Source: Streptomyces sp. NBC_00178 (GTDB taxonomy: Bacteria; Actinomycetota; Actinomycetes; Streptomycetales; Streptomycetaceae). From it: 64,000 nucleotides of DNA. The stretch lies in NCBI RefSeq assembly GCF_036206005.1, contig NZ_CP108143.1, forward strand, positions 6,105,501 to 6,169,500, read 5' to 3'. Positions 42,767 through 52,062 of the stretch are shown here, piece by piece. Every line of letters starts with the position of its first letter. The first letter of the stretch is position 1. Under the pieces are notes generated by a model that searched no databases, was not told where the DNA came from, and saw nothing but the letters and a program-made list of their open reading frames with translations. Both the position numbers and the translations under genes were made by a program.

Positions 42767-45133
42767 TCAGGAGGTGTAGGCCTCCAGTTCCGAGAGCTGA
42801 CCGGCGGGCCAGCCCGTGTTGGCGGTGAACGTCAGCCGCAGGTAACGGACCGGCGTGCCGGTGAGGCTCACCGTCGCCGTGTTGCCGCTCGCCGGGTTGA
42901 AGGTGTAACCCGTCGCCGCCTTCAATGAGTTGTACGTGGAGTTGTCTGTGCTGCCCGTGACCCCGATGGTCTGGGTGCGCGTCCCCCAGGCGGAGGCCGG
43001 GGGCAGCTTCAGGACCAGTCGCTTGACCGCCTTGGCGGCTCCGAGGTCCACGGTGACGGACTGCGGGAAGGCGTTGTTGCGGCTCTCCCAGTAGCTGTTG
43101 GTGTTGCCGTCGACCGCGTTGCCCGCGCCGTACACGTCGGCGTGGCTCGTCTCGGTGATCGGGCGGCCCTGGGCGAGGTTGCCCGTCTCCTCGGGCGGGT
43201 CCGTCGGGTCCGTGGGATCGGTCGGATCGGTCGGGTCCGTGGGGTTGCCGCCGCCGGGAACCCCGCCGTTGGTCCACACCGGGTCGGGCCAGACACCCGT
43301 GCAGGCGGGCGGGTTGGCGTACCAGCCCGAGTTGCCGGTGCCCTGGGTGATCTGGAAGCCGCTGCCGACACAGTTGTGGATCGGGTTGGACTGGGCGATG
43401 TGGGTGGCGACGACCTTGTTGAAGGACGCCGTGCCCGGAGCCTGGATCTGGAGGGCGTAGGTACCGGCGCCGTCGATCTTGATGTTGTCGAAGTGCAGCC
43501 CGTTGCTGGCGCCCTCGATCAGGTGGATCGCGGCGTAGGAGCTGTCCAGGACCTCGCTGTCGGTGATGTTGATGGTCGCGTTGTTGATCGGCTCGTTGAG
43601 TCCGCTGAACCAGATCGCGCCGACGCCGAAGCGCCAGTTGTAGTCGTTGTTCCCGGTGCGGATCAGGGTGTTGCGGGCCGCGGTGTGCGTGCCGGACACC
43701 GCCGTGCCCTGGCCCGAGTTGACGCCCGGGTACCGGTTGGCGATGTGCAGCCCGCCACCGTTGGTGATGGTGTCCGACATGACGTTGTCGGAGATCGTGA
43801 TGTCCTTGCCGCCGTACGTGACGATGTTGTTCGCGAGGATCGGCAGGATCACGGTGTTGAACGTGAACTTGTTCTTCACGTTCGGGACGTTCTCCGCCCA
43901 CATGGCCAGACCGTCGTCACCGGTGTTGCGGACGAAGGTGTTGGTCACCGTGGAGTTCGTGACGCCGTAGTGGAAGTTCACGCCGTCGGCGGTCTGGTCC
44001 AGGATCCGGCTGTTCCTGATGGTGAAGTTGTCCATCGGGCCGTCCATCCAGGCGCCGCACTTGGTGTGCTGCATCCAGACGTTGTCGACGACCGAGTTGG
44101 ACATGGCCCCGCCGATGGCGTTGACCTGGTCGTTGTCCTCGCGCTCACGGATGTCGCCGATGATGGCGAAGTCCTTGAGGCTGACGTTGCTGCTGCCGCC
44201 CTGCGCCGCGTACTTGCCGTAGACGCCGACCGCCTTGCTGCGGTCCGTGGGGTGACGGCCGGTCAGCACGCTGTACCAGGGGCCCGCCCCGCGCAGGGTC
44301 ACCTTGTCGACGACGATGTGGTCCTGCACCTTGAAGGTGCCCTGCGGGATGTACACCTCCTTGCCCTGGGTGCGGCCCGCGTCGACCGCAGCCTGGATCT
44401 TCGCGGTGGAGTCCGCGGCGCCCGACGGGTCGGCCCCGAAGTCGCTCACCACGTCCAGCGCCCCCGAAGGCTTGCCGATCGGTGCCGCGACCTGCTCGAA
44501 GTCCGCCAGGTCGATGGTGAACGTCGGCGACGCCGCGGTGGAGGTGACCTGGAGCCTGACCTTCGTGCCGGCGGCCAGGGTCGACCCGAACATGGTCCGT
44601 GTCTCGTCGTAGAAGTGGTGCGGGTTGGTGTCACCGGGGTTGTTGTTGAAGGGGTAACCCCCGTAGTACCAGCCGTACTTCGACGTCACCGGGACGCTCT
44701 TCAGCGAGGAGCCGTTGATCCGCAGGTCGAGGGAGGCGTCCCGGCCCGTCCCCGCCGCGTTGTCCGGCAGCGAATAGCGGAACGTCATCGCGTTCGCCGG
44801 TGCGGTGAGCGTGAACTCGACGTACTCGCCCGCGGCGTCGAGCGTGACGGCCTGGCGGCCCGACGCCTCGGACGGCAGCGTGCCGTACAGACGGTTCGGG
44901 CCGATCAGGGAGCCGTTGGTGGCGGCGTACTCGGCTTCCTGTTCCTTGAACGGGACGGTGGCGCCGCGACCGGATATCCCGACGGGCGACGGGGCGGGTA
45001 CGGCTGCGGCCTGGGCGGGGGGAGCGCCGGCCAGCACGACCGCGGCGGCGGTGCCCGCGGCGGCGAGTGCGACGGAGAGGGAGGCGGACAGGGAGCGTCT
45101 GAACAGACGCGGTCCTGGGAGTGGTGGGGTCAC
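42767..45133 (-). CDS. secreted alpha-1,3-glucanase/mycodextranase (GH87) with C-terminal F5/8 type C domain
   Basis: 788 residues from the GTG at 45133. Domain order: Sec signal peptide (residues 1-45, ending in PPAQAAA); CBM35-like N-terminal domain (about 50-235); right-handed beta-helix (about 240-600) with the GH87 catalytic core around FVRNTGDDGLAMWAENVPN; a Pro-rich PTDPTDPTDPTDP linker (about 645-660); discoidin-like carbohydrate-binding domain to the end. GH87 enzymes cut alpha-1,3-glucan or mixed nigeran of fungal walls and bacterial biofilm. A long 5' leader (45134-45364) has an A+T-richer stretch but no firm promoter was called. Confidence 0.85.
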   Translation of the reverse strand: MTPPLPGPRLFRRSLSASLSVALAAAGTAAAVVLAGAPPAQAAAVPAPSPVGISGRGATVPFKEQEAEYAATNGSLIGPNRLYGTLPSEASGRQAVTLDAAGEYVEFTLTAPANAMTFRYSLPDNAAGTGRDASLDLRINGSSLKSVPVTSKYGWYYGGYPFNNNPGDTNPHHFYDETRTMFGSTLAAGTKVRLQVTSTAASPTFTIDLADFEQVAAPIGKPSGALDVVSDFGADPSGAADSTAKIQAAVDAGRTQGKEVYIPQGTFKVQDHIVVDKVTLRGAGPWYSVLTGRHPTDRSKAVGVYGKYAAQGGSSNVSLKDFAIIGDIREREDNDQVNAIGGAMSNSVVDNVWMQHTKCGAWMDGPMDNFTIRNSRILDQTADGVNFHYGVTNSTVTNTFVRNTGDDGLAMWAENVPNVKNKFTFNTVILPILANNIVTYGGKDITISDNVMSDTITNGGGLHIANRYPGVNSGQGTAVSGTHTAARNTLIRTGNNDYNWRFGVGAIWFSGLNEPINNATINITDSEVLDSSYAAIHLIEGASNGLHFDNIKIDGAGTYALQIQAPGTASFNKVVATHIAQSNPIHNCVGSGFQITQGTGNSGWYANPPACTGVWPDPVWTNGGVPGGGNPTDPTDPTDPTDPTDPPEETGNLAQGRPITETSHADVYGAGNAVDGNTNSYWESRNNAFPQSVTVDLGAAKAVKRLVLKLPPASAWGTRTQTIGVTGSTDNSTYNSLKAATGYTFNPASGNTATVSLTGTPVRYLRLTFTANTGWPAGQLSELEAYTS

Positions 45134-45364
45134 GTGTGGGACGTCCTTGCGGCTCGACGGGCTCTTCGGACGCCCCACAGGCTAGGAGAGCCGCAGTAAA
45201 GAAGTCCACGGTGCTGCGCAAGATTTCGTCTTCATCGCTCAAATAAGTGACTCGCGTACGGGAATACTGAGCGGGGAGCACGGGCACACATGCTCGGGAA
45301 GGGAGGTTGTCATGTCCATCGACGGTCGTGCGGCGTCGTTCCGGGCGAGCGGCGGGAGCCGTCG

Positions 45365-47536
45365 TCAGCTCTCGTCCCGCAGTGCGTTGATGAGCAGCAG
45401 CGCGATGTCGTCGGTGCCCGGCGTGGCCCCGCGCGCGTAGCGCACGAGTGTGTCCGCGACGGAGTCCATGTCCTGGTCCAGGGCGAGGGCGAAGTGCTCG
45501 GCCAGGTCCGAGGTGGCGTCGTCGAGGTCCACTCCCGGGGCCTCCACGAGTCCGTCCGTGAACAGGGCGAGGGCCGCGCCCAGCGGCAGGGGCACCTCCG
45601 CCGTGGGATAGCGGGCCGCGGGGTCGATGCCCAGCAGGATGCCCGGCGGCAGACGCAGGGCCTCGGTCTGGCCGTCCGGCTGCCGCAGCAGCGGTGGCGG
45701 GTGGCCGGCGGTGGCCAGCACCGCGCGCCGCCCGGCCAGATCGAGGTGGACGTAGAGACAGCTGGTGAACAGCCCGGGGTCCAGGTCCATGACCAGCCGG
45801 TTCGTGCGCGCCAGTACCTCGTCGGGCGGCGCCCCCGCCGAGGCGTGCACGGCGGTGCGGACCTGCCCCATGAGCGCGGCGGCGTTCTCGTTGTGCCCCT
45901 GTACGTCGCCGATCGCGGCGGCGACGGTGTTCTCGTCGAGCCGGATCAGGTCGTAGAAGTCACCGCCGATCCCCATGCCGCGGGTGGACGGGAGGTAGCG
46001 GGCAGCGACGTCCAGTCCGGGGACGGCGGGGAGGGTCTGCGGCAGGAGGTGGGCCTGCAGACTGTGCGCCAGCCGGTCCTTGGCGTCGTAGAGGCGTGCC
46101 CGGTCGAGGGCCTGGGCCACCAGCCCGGCGATCGAGGTCAGCAGGGCGCGTTCCTCGTCCCCGAAGTGATGGGGCCGGTCGTACGCGAGGACCAGCGAGC
46201 CGATGGGCCGCCCGGAGACGACCAGCGGAAGGAAGGCGCAGGCCGCGACGGCGTGGCGCAGATCCGCGGACGGATAGGCGCGCCGCAGGTCGTCGAAGCT
46301 CGCGTAGAAGTCGGGGCTGCCCGTCGTCAGCACATGCGCGGCCGGTGTCCCCGAGGTGAGGGGTGCACCGTCGAAGCGGTCCATGAGCGCGGGCCGGCTG
46401 CCCAGGCTGCCCTCCACCCGCAGCCTGCCCTCCGCCGACGTCATCACCACGAGGGTCTGGATCCGGAAGGCGGGCATCAGCTGGTCGCCGGCCAGCTCGA
46501 TCACGTCCTTGGTGGCGACCGCCTCGGTGAGGGTCGCTGCCAGATGCATCAGGTGGTACAGCGCACCGGCCCGGGTGGGGACGGTCGAGATCGGGGGCAG
46601 CGGGGGTGTCGGATCGTCCGTGGGCCCCGGCTCCGTGGTGGGGATGATGCGGACGCTGATGCCGGTGTTGTCCGGGAAGAGGTGAAAGGTCAGCCATCGG
46701 TCCGGGGGCCGCAGCACGGTGAAGGACGTCTGCTGACGGCCGATGACGGCAGCCCGGTAGTGGTCCTCGACGGCCGGATTGTTCAGCCAGGGGAGCGACA
46801 CCCAGGGCAGGGTCCCCAGCACGTCCTCGGCCCTGGCCCCCAGCAGGGCGGAGGCGGCGTCGTTGAGGAAGGTGATCGAACCGTCCATGGCCAGCGCGCA
46901 GCTTCCTCCGGGGAGCCGCTGGACGAACTCCGCGGCGCCAAGGGCTTCGGCCGGCCCGGGCGGCACCGGTTCCGGTCGGGGCAGCACCCGCGGCTGGGCG
47001 CCGGGAAGAACCGGGGAGCCTCTGCTCTCGGCCTGCTGCAGGAGCATCCCGATGGAGTGGCAGCCCGCGAGGAAGGCCCGGCGCTCGTCGGACGACAGCT
47101 CCGGCGAGTGGGATCCGGGCCACAGCAGGACCACCCCGCCCCGGTCGGAGGCGCCGGTACGGACCGGGGCGGCGCAGAGGGCGAAGCGGTACGGCAGGAC
47201 GAGAGCGGTACGCGGATAGCGTCGGGCCAGCTCCTCCTGGCTGCCCAGCCAGATCGGACAACGCAGGCGTACGGCGTCGGCCACCGGCATGGGCGCGGAC
47301 AGCGGGACCCTGGTCCACAGGGCGGCGAGCTGAGCCGGCGCCCCGGCCAGGACCGTCAGGTGCAGCGTCGTGCCGTTCCTCGGCAGCAGGTACAGCATGG
47401 CCACCGAGGCGCCGGACTCGCGCACGACACGGGCCACGGCGCCGTCCAGCAGCTCCGTACCCGGATCGGTGGCGGCGACAGGTGCCGCGTGGTCGTGCAC
47501 GTTCTCCAGCGTCCCCCGGGAGAAGCGGCCCCGCAC
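45365..47536 (-). CDS. PP2C-type (SpoIIE) protein phosphatase with GAF-PAS-GAF sensors
   Basis: 723 residues. N-terminal GAF domain (about 20-160), PAS domain (about 185-290, GSITFLNDAASALLG), second GAF domain (about 330-480), then the SpoIIE/RsbU phosphatase (about 500-720). Conserved phosphatase motifs are present: GIGGDFYDLIRL, IGDVQGHNENAAALMGQVR, TAGHPPPLL and ALALFTDGLVEA, so it should be active on anti-sigma antagonist-type phosphoproteins. It is an orphan: no kinase or anti-sigma gene lies next to it. Confidence 0.85.
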   Translation of the reverse strand: MRGRFSRGTLENVHDHAAPVAATDPGTELLDGAVARVVRESGASVAMLYLLPRNGTTLHLTVLAGAPAQLAALWTRVPLSAPMPVADAVRLRCPIWLGSQEELARRYPRTALVLPYRFALCAAPVRTGASDRGGVVLLWPGSHSPELSSDERRAFLAGCHSIGMLLQQAESRGSPVLPGAQPRVLPRPEPVPPGPAEALGAAEFVQRLPGGSCALAMDGSITFLNDAASALLGARAEDVLGTLPWVSLPWLNNPAVEDHYRAAVIGRQQTSFTVLRPPDRWLTFHLFPDNTGISVRIIPTTEPGPTDDPTPPLPPISTVPTRAGALYHLMHLAATLTEAVATKDVIELAGDQLMPAFRIQTLVVMTSAEGRLRVEGSLGSRPALMDRFDGAPLTSGTPAAHVLTTGSPDFYASFDDLRRAYPSADLRHAVAACAFLPLVVSGRPIGSLVLAYDRPHHFGDEERALLTSIAGLVAQALDRARLYDAKDRLAHSLQAHLLPQTLPAVPGLDVAARYLPSTRGMGIGGDFYDLIRLDENTVAAAIGDVQGHNENAAALMGQVRTAVHASAGAPPDEVLARTNRLVMDLDPGLFTSCLYVHLDLAGRRAVLATAGHPPPLLRQPDGQTEALRLPPGILLGIDPAARYPTAEVPLPLGAALALFTDGLVEAPGVDLDDATSDLAEHFALALDQDMDSVADTLVRYARGATPGTDDIALLLINALRDES

Positions 47537-47602
47537 CCGCTGCCGCTCACGGTGTGCGCGGACGGTGAGCCGGCGGGCACGCGGGCGGCCCGGGCACGCG
47601 AA

Positions 47603-47634
47603 AGGGCCCGGATGCCGGGGAGCATCCGGGCCCT
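47603..47634. terminator. hairpin between pssA end and the phosphatase gene
   Basis: A perfect 13-bp stem (AGGGCCCGGATGC with GCATCCGGGCCCT) and a 6-nt loop, 20 nt beyond the pssA stop on the minus strand. Confidence 0.75.
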
Positions 47635-47653
47635 CTCACACGGGCACAGGAGG

Positions 47654-48505
47654 TTACGGGAGCTGGGCCGCCCGCGCCTCACGCCTGTTGTCACGGAAGG
47701 TGTTCACCCGCCGCGCCGTGGCGAAGAGCGGGATCACCGCCCCCAGGACGACCTGGAGCGCACAGCCGGTCTGCAGGAGCAGCTGGCCACCCGGGGCGTC
47801 GAACGCCCAGGCGGCGAGGAGCCCCATCGCGGAGACGATCCAGCTCAGCATGGCCACCGCGAGGACACCCCGCGGCTTGGGGTACTCGACCCTGCTGACC
47901 ATCAGCCACGCCACGCCGACGATGGCGAGCAGCGTCGGCACGAAGGGCAGCTCCAGGAGCACGATCGAGACGACCGTCAGCGCTCCGAAGGGGCTCGGCA
48001 TGCCCTGGAACATGCCGTCCTTCAAGGTCACGCAGGAGAATCTGGCGAGCCTGAGCACCACGGCCAGCAGCACCACGATCGCCGCGAGCGCCGACACGCG
48101 CTGGTGCGCGTCGTCGGCGACCATGCCGTACACCAGCACGAAGTACGCCGGTGCGAGGCCGAAGCTGATCAGGTCGGAGAGGTTGTCCAGCTCCGCGCCC
48201 ATCGGCGAGGACCGCAGCTTGCGTGCCACGAGCCCGTCGAAGAGGTCGAACACCGCCGCCATGAGCATGAGGATCACGGCGGTGGCTGCGGAGTGCCGGG
48301 CCATGCCCGACTCGTCACTGCCGGTGAGGTGCGGGATGAGGATTCCCGTGGTGGTGAAGTACACCGCCATGAACCCGCACGTGGCGTTACCGAGCGTGAG
48401 GGTGTCCGCTATCGACAGCCGCATCGAGAGCGGCATGTCCTCGGCGTCCTCCTCCTCGGCCTCCGGAACCCAGCCGGCCTGCGTCTCAGGATCAACTACG
48501 GTCAA
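47654..48505 (-). CDS. pssA: CDP-diacylglycerol--serine O-phosphatidyltransferase
   Basis: 283 residues with about seven transmembrane segments. The CDP-alcohol phosphotransferase motif DLFDGLVARKLRSSPMGAELDNLSD is complete in its D-G-A-R and G-D-D elements, the last two Asp being catalytic. It makes phosphatidylserine. The frame begins at a TTG (48505); no better ATG/GTG fits the family start, and the first 13 nt overlap the end of psd, so it is translated from within the psd 3' end. Confidence 0.9.
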   Translation of the reverse strand: MTVVDPETQAGWVPEAEEEDAEDMPLSMRLSIADTLTLGNATCGFMAVYFTTTGILIPHLTGSDESGMARHSAATAVILMLMAAVFDLFDGLVARKLRSSPMGAELDNLSDLISFGLAPAYFVLVYGMVADDAHQRVSALAAIVVLLAVVLRLARFSCVTLKDGMFQGMPSPFGALTVVSIVLLELPFVPTLLAIVGVAWLMVSRVEYPKPRGVLAVAMLSWIVSAMGLLAAWAFDAPGGQLLLQTGCALQVVLGAVIPLFATARRVNTFRDNRREARAAQLP

Positions 48506-49139
48506 TTCGAGTCACCCCCGCGGTCGTGGCCTGGCCGACCTCGACCGCGACCTCGACACCTTCCGGAAGGTAGATGTCGACGCGCGAGCCGAAGCGGATC
48601 AGACCGATGCGTTCGCCCTGCTCCACCTTCGTACCCTGCGGGATGTAGGGGACGATGCGACGGGCGACCGCTCCCGCGATCTGCACCATCTCGATGTCGC
48701 CGAGCTCGGTGTCGAAGTGCCAGACAACGCGTTCGTTGTTCTCGCTCTCCTTGTTGAACGCCGGAACGAACCCGCCAGGGATGTGTTCGACCGAGGTCAC
48801 GGTGCCGGCCAGGGGGGCCCGGTTCACGTGGACGTTCAGCGGGCTCATGAAGATCGCGACGCGGGTGCGCCCGTCCTTCCACGGCATGATGCTCTGCACC
48901 ACGCCGTCGGCCGGCGAGATGACGCGGCCCTGGGTGATCTCGCGCTCGGGGTCGCGGAAGAACCACAGCATGCCCGCCGCGAGCGCGGTGGTGGGCACGG
49001 CCACGGCCGCCCAGCGCCCGGACCGGCGGGCCCGGGCGAGGCTGAGCGCCGCGGTTGCGACGGTCGGGAGGAGCCACGGCGATGCTCCGCGGGCGAGGCG
49101 GACCCCGCCGCGGGATGCAGAGTTCTGACTGTCGGGCAT
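48492..49139 (-). CDS. psd: phosphatidylserine decarboxylase
   Basis: 215 residues, short archaetidylserine-type decarboxylase. Autocleavage site is RFGSRVDIYL (Gly-Ser; Ser becomes the pyruvoyl group), preceded by SPADGVVQSIMPW. It converts phosphatidylserine to phosphatidylethanolamine and forms an operon with pssA, which overlaps its end by 14 nt. A predicted N-terminal amphipathic/hydrophobic stretch (AAVAVPTTALAAGMLWFF) anchors it to the membrane. Confidence 0.9.
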   Translation of the reverse strand: MPDSQNSASRGGVRLARGASPWLLPTVATAALSLARARRSGRWAAVAVPTTALAAGMLWFFRDPEREITQGRVISPADGVVQSIMPWKDGRTRVAIFMSPLNVHVNRAPLAGTVTSVEHIPGGFVPAFNKESENNERVVWHFDTELGDIEMVQIAGAVARRIVPYIPQGTKVEQGERIGLIRFGSRVDIYLPEGVEVAVEVGQATTAGVTRIDRS

Positions 49140-49320
49140 GGATGACCTTCGTAGCGGATGATGCCGCGCTGGCAACGGGGGGACGGCGGCTTTCCGGCGA
49201 TGCTATCGGGTGCGAGCGGCAACTGGGCAAGCCAGCAGCCGAGTCGGACAGCTGAAAGGCTCCGGACGAGGTTGACAGGGTGTGATGTTCTTCGCCACCA
49301 AATCATCTCGAAGGGGACAA

Positions 49321-50535
49321 TCAGCCCTGGAGTCGGTACTCCTCGAGCAGCCGGCGACCGATGATCATTTTCTGGATCTCGGCGGTACCTTCACCGATCA
49401 GCAGCATCGGGGCCTCACGGTAGAGGCGCTCGATCTCGTACTCCTTGGAGAAGCCGTAGCCGCCGTGGATACGGAAGGCGTCCTCGACGACTTCCTTGCA
49501 GTACTCGGAGGCGAGGTACTTCGCCATCCCTGCCTCCAGGTCGTTCCGCTCCCCGGAGTCCTTTTTGCGTGCTGCGTTGACCATCATCGCATGGGCCGCT
49601 TCGACCTTGGTGGCCATTTCGGCCAGTTTGAACTGGATCGCCTGGTGCTGGGCGATGGGTTTTCCGAAGGTCTCACGCTGCTGGGCGTACGAAACACCCA
49701 GTTCGAATGCACGTTGCGCGACACCGCAGCCACGTGCGGCGACATTCACCCGTCCTACCTCGACACCGTCCATCATTTGGTAAAAACCTCGGCCGGTGGT
49801 GCCGCCCAGAACACGATTGGCCGGAATGCGCAGTCCGTCCATGATGAGTTCGGTCGTGTCGACGCCCTTGTAGCCCATCTTGTCGATCTTCCCGGGGATC
49901 GTGAGTCCGGGACGGACCTCGCCGAAACCCGACTCCTTCTCGACGAGGAAGGTCGTCATCGACCTGTGCGGCGCGGCGGCCGCCTCGTCAGGGAAGTGTC
50001 CTTCGTCACTCCTGCACAGGACGGCCACGAGCGTGGAGGATCCGCCGTTCGTCAGCCACATCTTCTGGCCGTCCAGGACGTACTCGTCGCCGTCGCGGAC
50101 GCCCTTCGAGGAGATCGCCGCCACGTCGGACCCCAGCGCCGGCTCGGACATCGAGAACGCGCCGCGCACCTCGCCCAGCGCCATGCGCGGGAGGAAGGTG
50201 TCCTTCTGCTCCTGCGTGCCGTGCTGCTTGAGCATGTACGCCACGATGAAGTGCGTGTTGATGATGCCCGACACGCTCATCCAGCCGCGGGCGATCTCCT
50301 CGACGCACAGCGCGTAGGTGAGCAGCGACTCGCCCAGACCGCCGTACTCCTCGGGAATCATCAGCCCGAACAGGCCGAGTTCCTTGAGTCCTTCGACGAT
50401 TTCCGTCGGGTACTCGTCGCGGTGCTCCAGCGCGGTCGCGACGGGAATGATCTCCTTGTCGACGAAATCACGGACCGTGGAGAGGATTTCCTGCTGGACG
50501 TCCGTCAGGCCGGCGGTCTGCGCGAGTCGGCTCAT
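49321..50535 (-). CDS. acyl-CoA dehydrogenase of the ethylmalonyl-CoA operon (probable methylsuccinyl-CoA dehydrogenase)
   Basis: 404 residues, typical ACAD fold. Family motifs: PEEYGGLGESLL (start of the middle domain), the FAD-binding MWLTNGGSSTLVAV, QHQAIQFKLAEMATKVEAA, and RIHGGYGFSKEYEIERLYRE. Its place at the 3' end of the ccr-meaA-mcl-maoC operon makes methylsuccinyl-CoA (to mesaconyl-CoA) the best guess. It lacks the long N-terminal extension I recall for the Rhodobacter enzyme, so another short-chain acyl-CoA is possible. Confidence 0.8.
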   Translation of the reverse strand: MSRLAQTAGLTDVQQEILSTVRDFVDKEIIPVATALEHRDEYPTEIVEGLKELGLFGLMIPEEYGGLGESLLTYALCVEEIARGWMSVSGIINTHFIVAYMLKQHGTQEQKDTFLPRMALGEVRGAFSMSEPALGSDVAAISSKGVRDGDEYVLDGQKMWLTNGGSSTLVAVLCRSDEGHFPDEAAAAPHRSMTTFLVEKESGFGEVRPGLTIPGKIDKMGYKGVDTTELIMDGLRIPANRVLGGTTGRGFYQMMDGVEVGRVNVAARGCGVAQRAFELGVSYAQQRETFGKPIAQHQAIQFKLAEMATKVEAAHAMMVNAARKKDSGERNDLEAGMAKYLASEYCKEVVEDAFRIHGGYGFSKEYEIERLYREAPMLLIGEGTAEIQKMIIGRRLLEEYRLQG

Positions 50536-50537
50536 GG

Positions 50538-51065
50538 CTACTTCTCCACGTTCTTCTGCGGCGGCTGGATCGGCTCCGGGCGGCCGGGCTGTTCGCCGCC
50601 CCGCTCCTTGATGTACGTCTCGGTGGGGACCATCACCTTGCGGCGGAACACGCAGACGAGCGTGCCGTCCTGCTTGTACCCCTTCGTCTCGACGTGGACG
50701 ACGCCGCGGTCGCTCCTGGACCTCGACGGGGTCTTGTCGAGCACGGTCGTCTCGCCGTAGATCGTGTCGCCGTGGAAGGTGGGTGCGACGTGCTTCAGCG
50801 ATTCCACCTCCAGGTTGGCGATCGCCTTGCCGGAGACGTCCGGCACCGACATCCCGAGCAGCAACGAGTAGATGTAGTTGCCCACGACGACGTTCTTGCC
50901 GAAATCGGTCGTCCGCTCGGCGTAATTGCTGTCCATGTGCAGCGGATGGTGATTCATGGTCAGCAGGCAGAAGAGGTGGTCGTCGTATTCCGTGACCGTT
51001 TTCCCGGGCCAGTGCTTGTAGAGAGCACCGACCTCGAACTCCTCAAAAGTGCGGCCGAACTGCAT
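50538..51065 (-). CDS. MaoC-like dehydratase (probable mesaconyl-CoA hydratase)
   Basis: 175 residues, single hotdog domain. The hydratase-2 motif is FCLLTMNHHPLHMDSNYAER (catalytic Asp and His region). It hydrates mesaconyl-CoA to beta-methylmalyl-CoA if the operon reading is right. It is much shorter than the two-hotdog Mch known from Rhodobacter. The ATG at 51065 is 1 nt before the aldolase stop. Coupled to the acyl-CoA dehydrogenase gene by 2 nt. Confidence 0.8.
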   Translation of the reverse strand: MQFGRTFEEFEVGALYKHWPGKTVTEYDDHLFCLLTMNHHPLHMDSNYAERTTDFGKNVVVGNYIYSLLLGMSVPDVSGKAIANLEVESLKHVAPTFHGDTIYGETTVLDKTPSRSRSDRGVVHVETKGYKQDGTLVCVFRRKVMVPTETYIKERGGEQPGRPEPIQPPQKNVEK

Positions 51066-51066
51066 G

Positions 51067-52062
51067 TCAGGCCTCCGGAGCTTCGAACTTGGAGGTGCGC
51101 TGCATGCCGGCTGCACGGCCCTTGCCGGCGATGACCAGGGCCATCTTGCGGCTGGCCTCGTCGATCATCTCGTCGCCGAGCATCGCGGAGCCCTTCTTCC
51201 CGCCCTCCTCCGACGTGCACCAGTCGTAGGCGTCCAGGATGAGCTCGGCGTGGTCGTAGTCCTCCTGCGACGGCGAGAACACCTCGTTCGCCGCGTCCAC
51301 CTGTCCGGGGTGCAGCACCCACTTGCCGTCGAAGCCCAGGGCCGCGGCACGGCCGGCCACCTCGCGGTAGGCGTCCACGTCGCGGATCTGGAGGAAGGGG
51401 CCGTCGATCGCCTGGAGGTCGTGCGTCCGGGCCGCCATCAGGATGCGCATCAGGATGTAGTGGTAGGCGTCGGCCGGGTAGCCGGGCGGCTGCTGGCCGA
51501 CGACCAGGGTCTTCATGTTGATCGAGGCCATGAAGTCGGCGGGGCCGAAGATCAGGGTCTCCAGGCGCGGCGAGGCGGCGGCGATGTCGTCGATGTTCAC
51601 CAGGCCCTTGGCGTTCTCGATCTGCGCCTCGATGCCGATCCGGCCGACCTCGAAGCCCATGGTCTTCTCGATCTGGGTCAGCAGCAGGTCCAACGCGATG
51701 ACCTGCTGCGCGTCCTGGACCTTCGGAAGCATGATGCAGTCGAGGTTCGGGCCCGCGCCCTCGACGACCGTGATGACGTCACGGTAGGTCCAGTGGGTCG
51801 TCCAGTCGTTCACCCGGACGACCCGGGTCTTGCCGGTCCAGTCGCCGCCGTTGAGCGCGTCGACGATGTGGTGCCGGGCGCCCTCCTTGGCGAGCGGCGC
51901 GCACGCGTCCTCCAGGTCCAGGAACACCTGGTCGGCCGGGAGGCCCTGGGCCTTCTCCAGGAACCGCGGGTTCGACCCCGGAACGGCCAGACACGAACGG
52001 CGCGGACGCAGCCGGTTCACGGGGGCCGGGGTGGTGGCGGGCGACGGGCTGGGCGTGGTCAT
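51067..52062 (-). CDS. HpcH/HpaI (CitE-like) aldolase, probable beta-methylmalyl-CoA lyase
   Basis: 331 residues. CitE/Mcl barrel features: RRSCLAVPGSNPRFLEKA at the start, DQVFLDLEDACAP, the metal-binding IGIEAQIENAKGLVNID, and IFGPADFMASINMK, with WVLHPGQVDAANEVFSPS at the end. It should split beta-methylmalyl-CoA into glyoxylate and propionyl-CoA. The ATG overlaps the meaA stop by 4 nt. Confidence 0.85.
   Translation of the reverse strand: MTTPSPSPATTPAPVNRLRPRRSCLAVPGSNPRFLEKAQGLPADQVFLDLEDACAPLAKEGARHHIVDALNGGDWTGKTRVVRVNDWTTHWTYRDVITVVEGAGPNLDCIMLPKVQDAQQVIALDLLLTQIEKTMGFEVGRIGIEAQIENAKGLVNIDDIAAASPRLETLIFGPADFMASINMKTLVVGQQPPGYPADAYHYILMRILMAARTHDLQAIDGPFLQIRDVDAYREVAGRAAALGFDGKWVLHPGQVDAANEVFSPSQEDYDHAELILDAYDWCTSEEGGKKGSAMLGDEMIDEASRKMALVIAGKGRAAGMQRTSKFEAPEA

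Noticed and set aside
45290..48757. Plus-strand open frame of 1155 codons over the phosphatase gene
   Set aside because: Shadow of the GAF-PAS-GAF-PP2C gene; the translated product lacks any recognisable fold and is highly biased.
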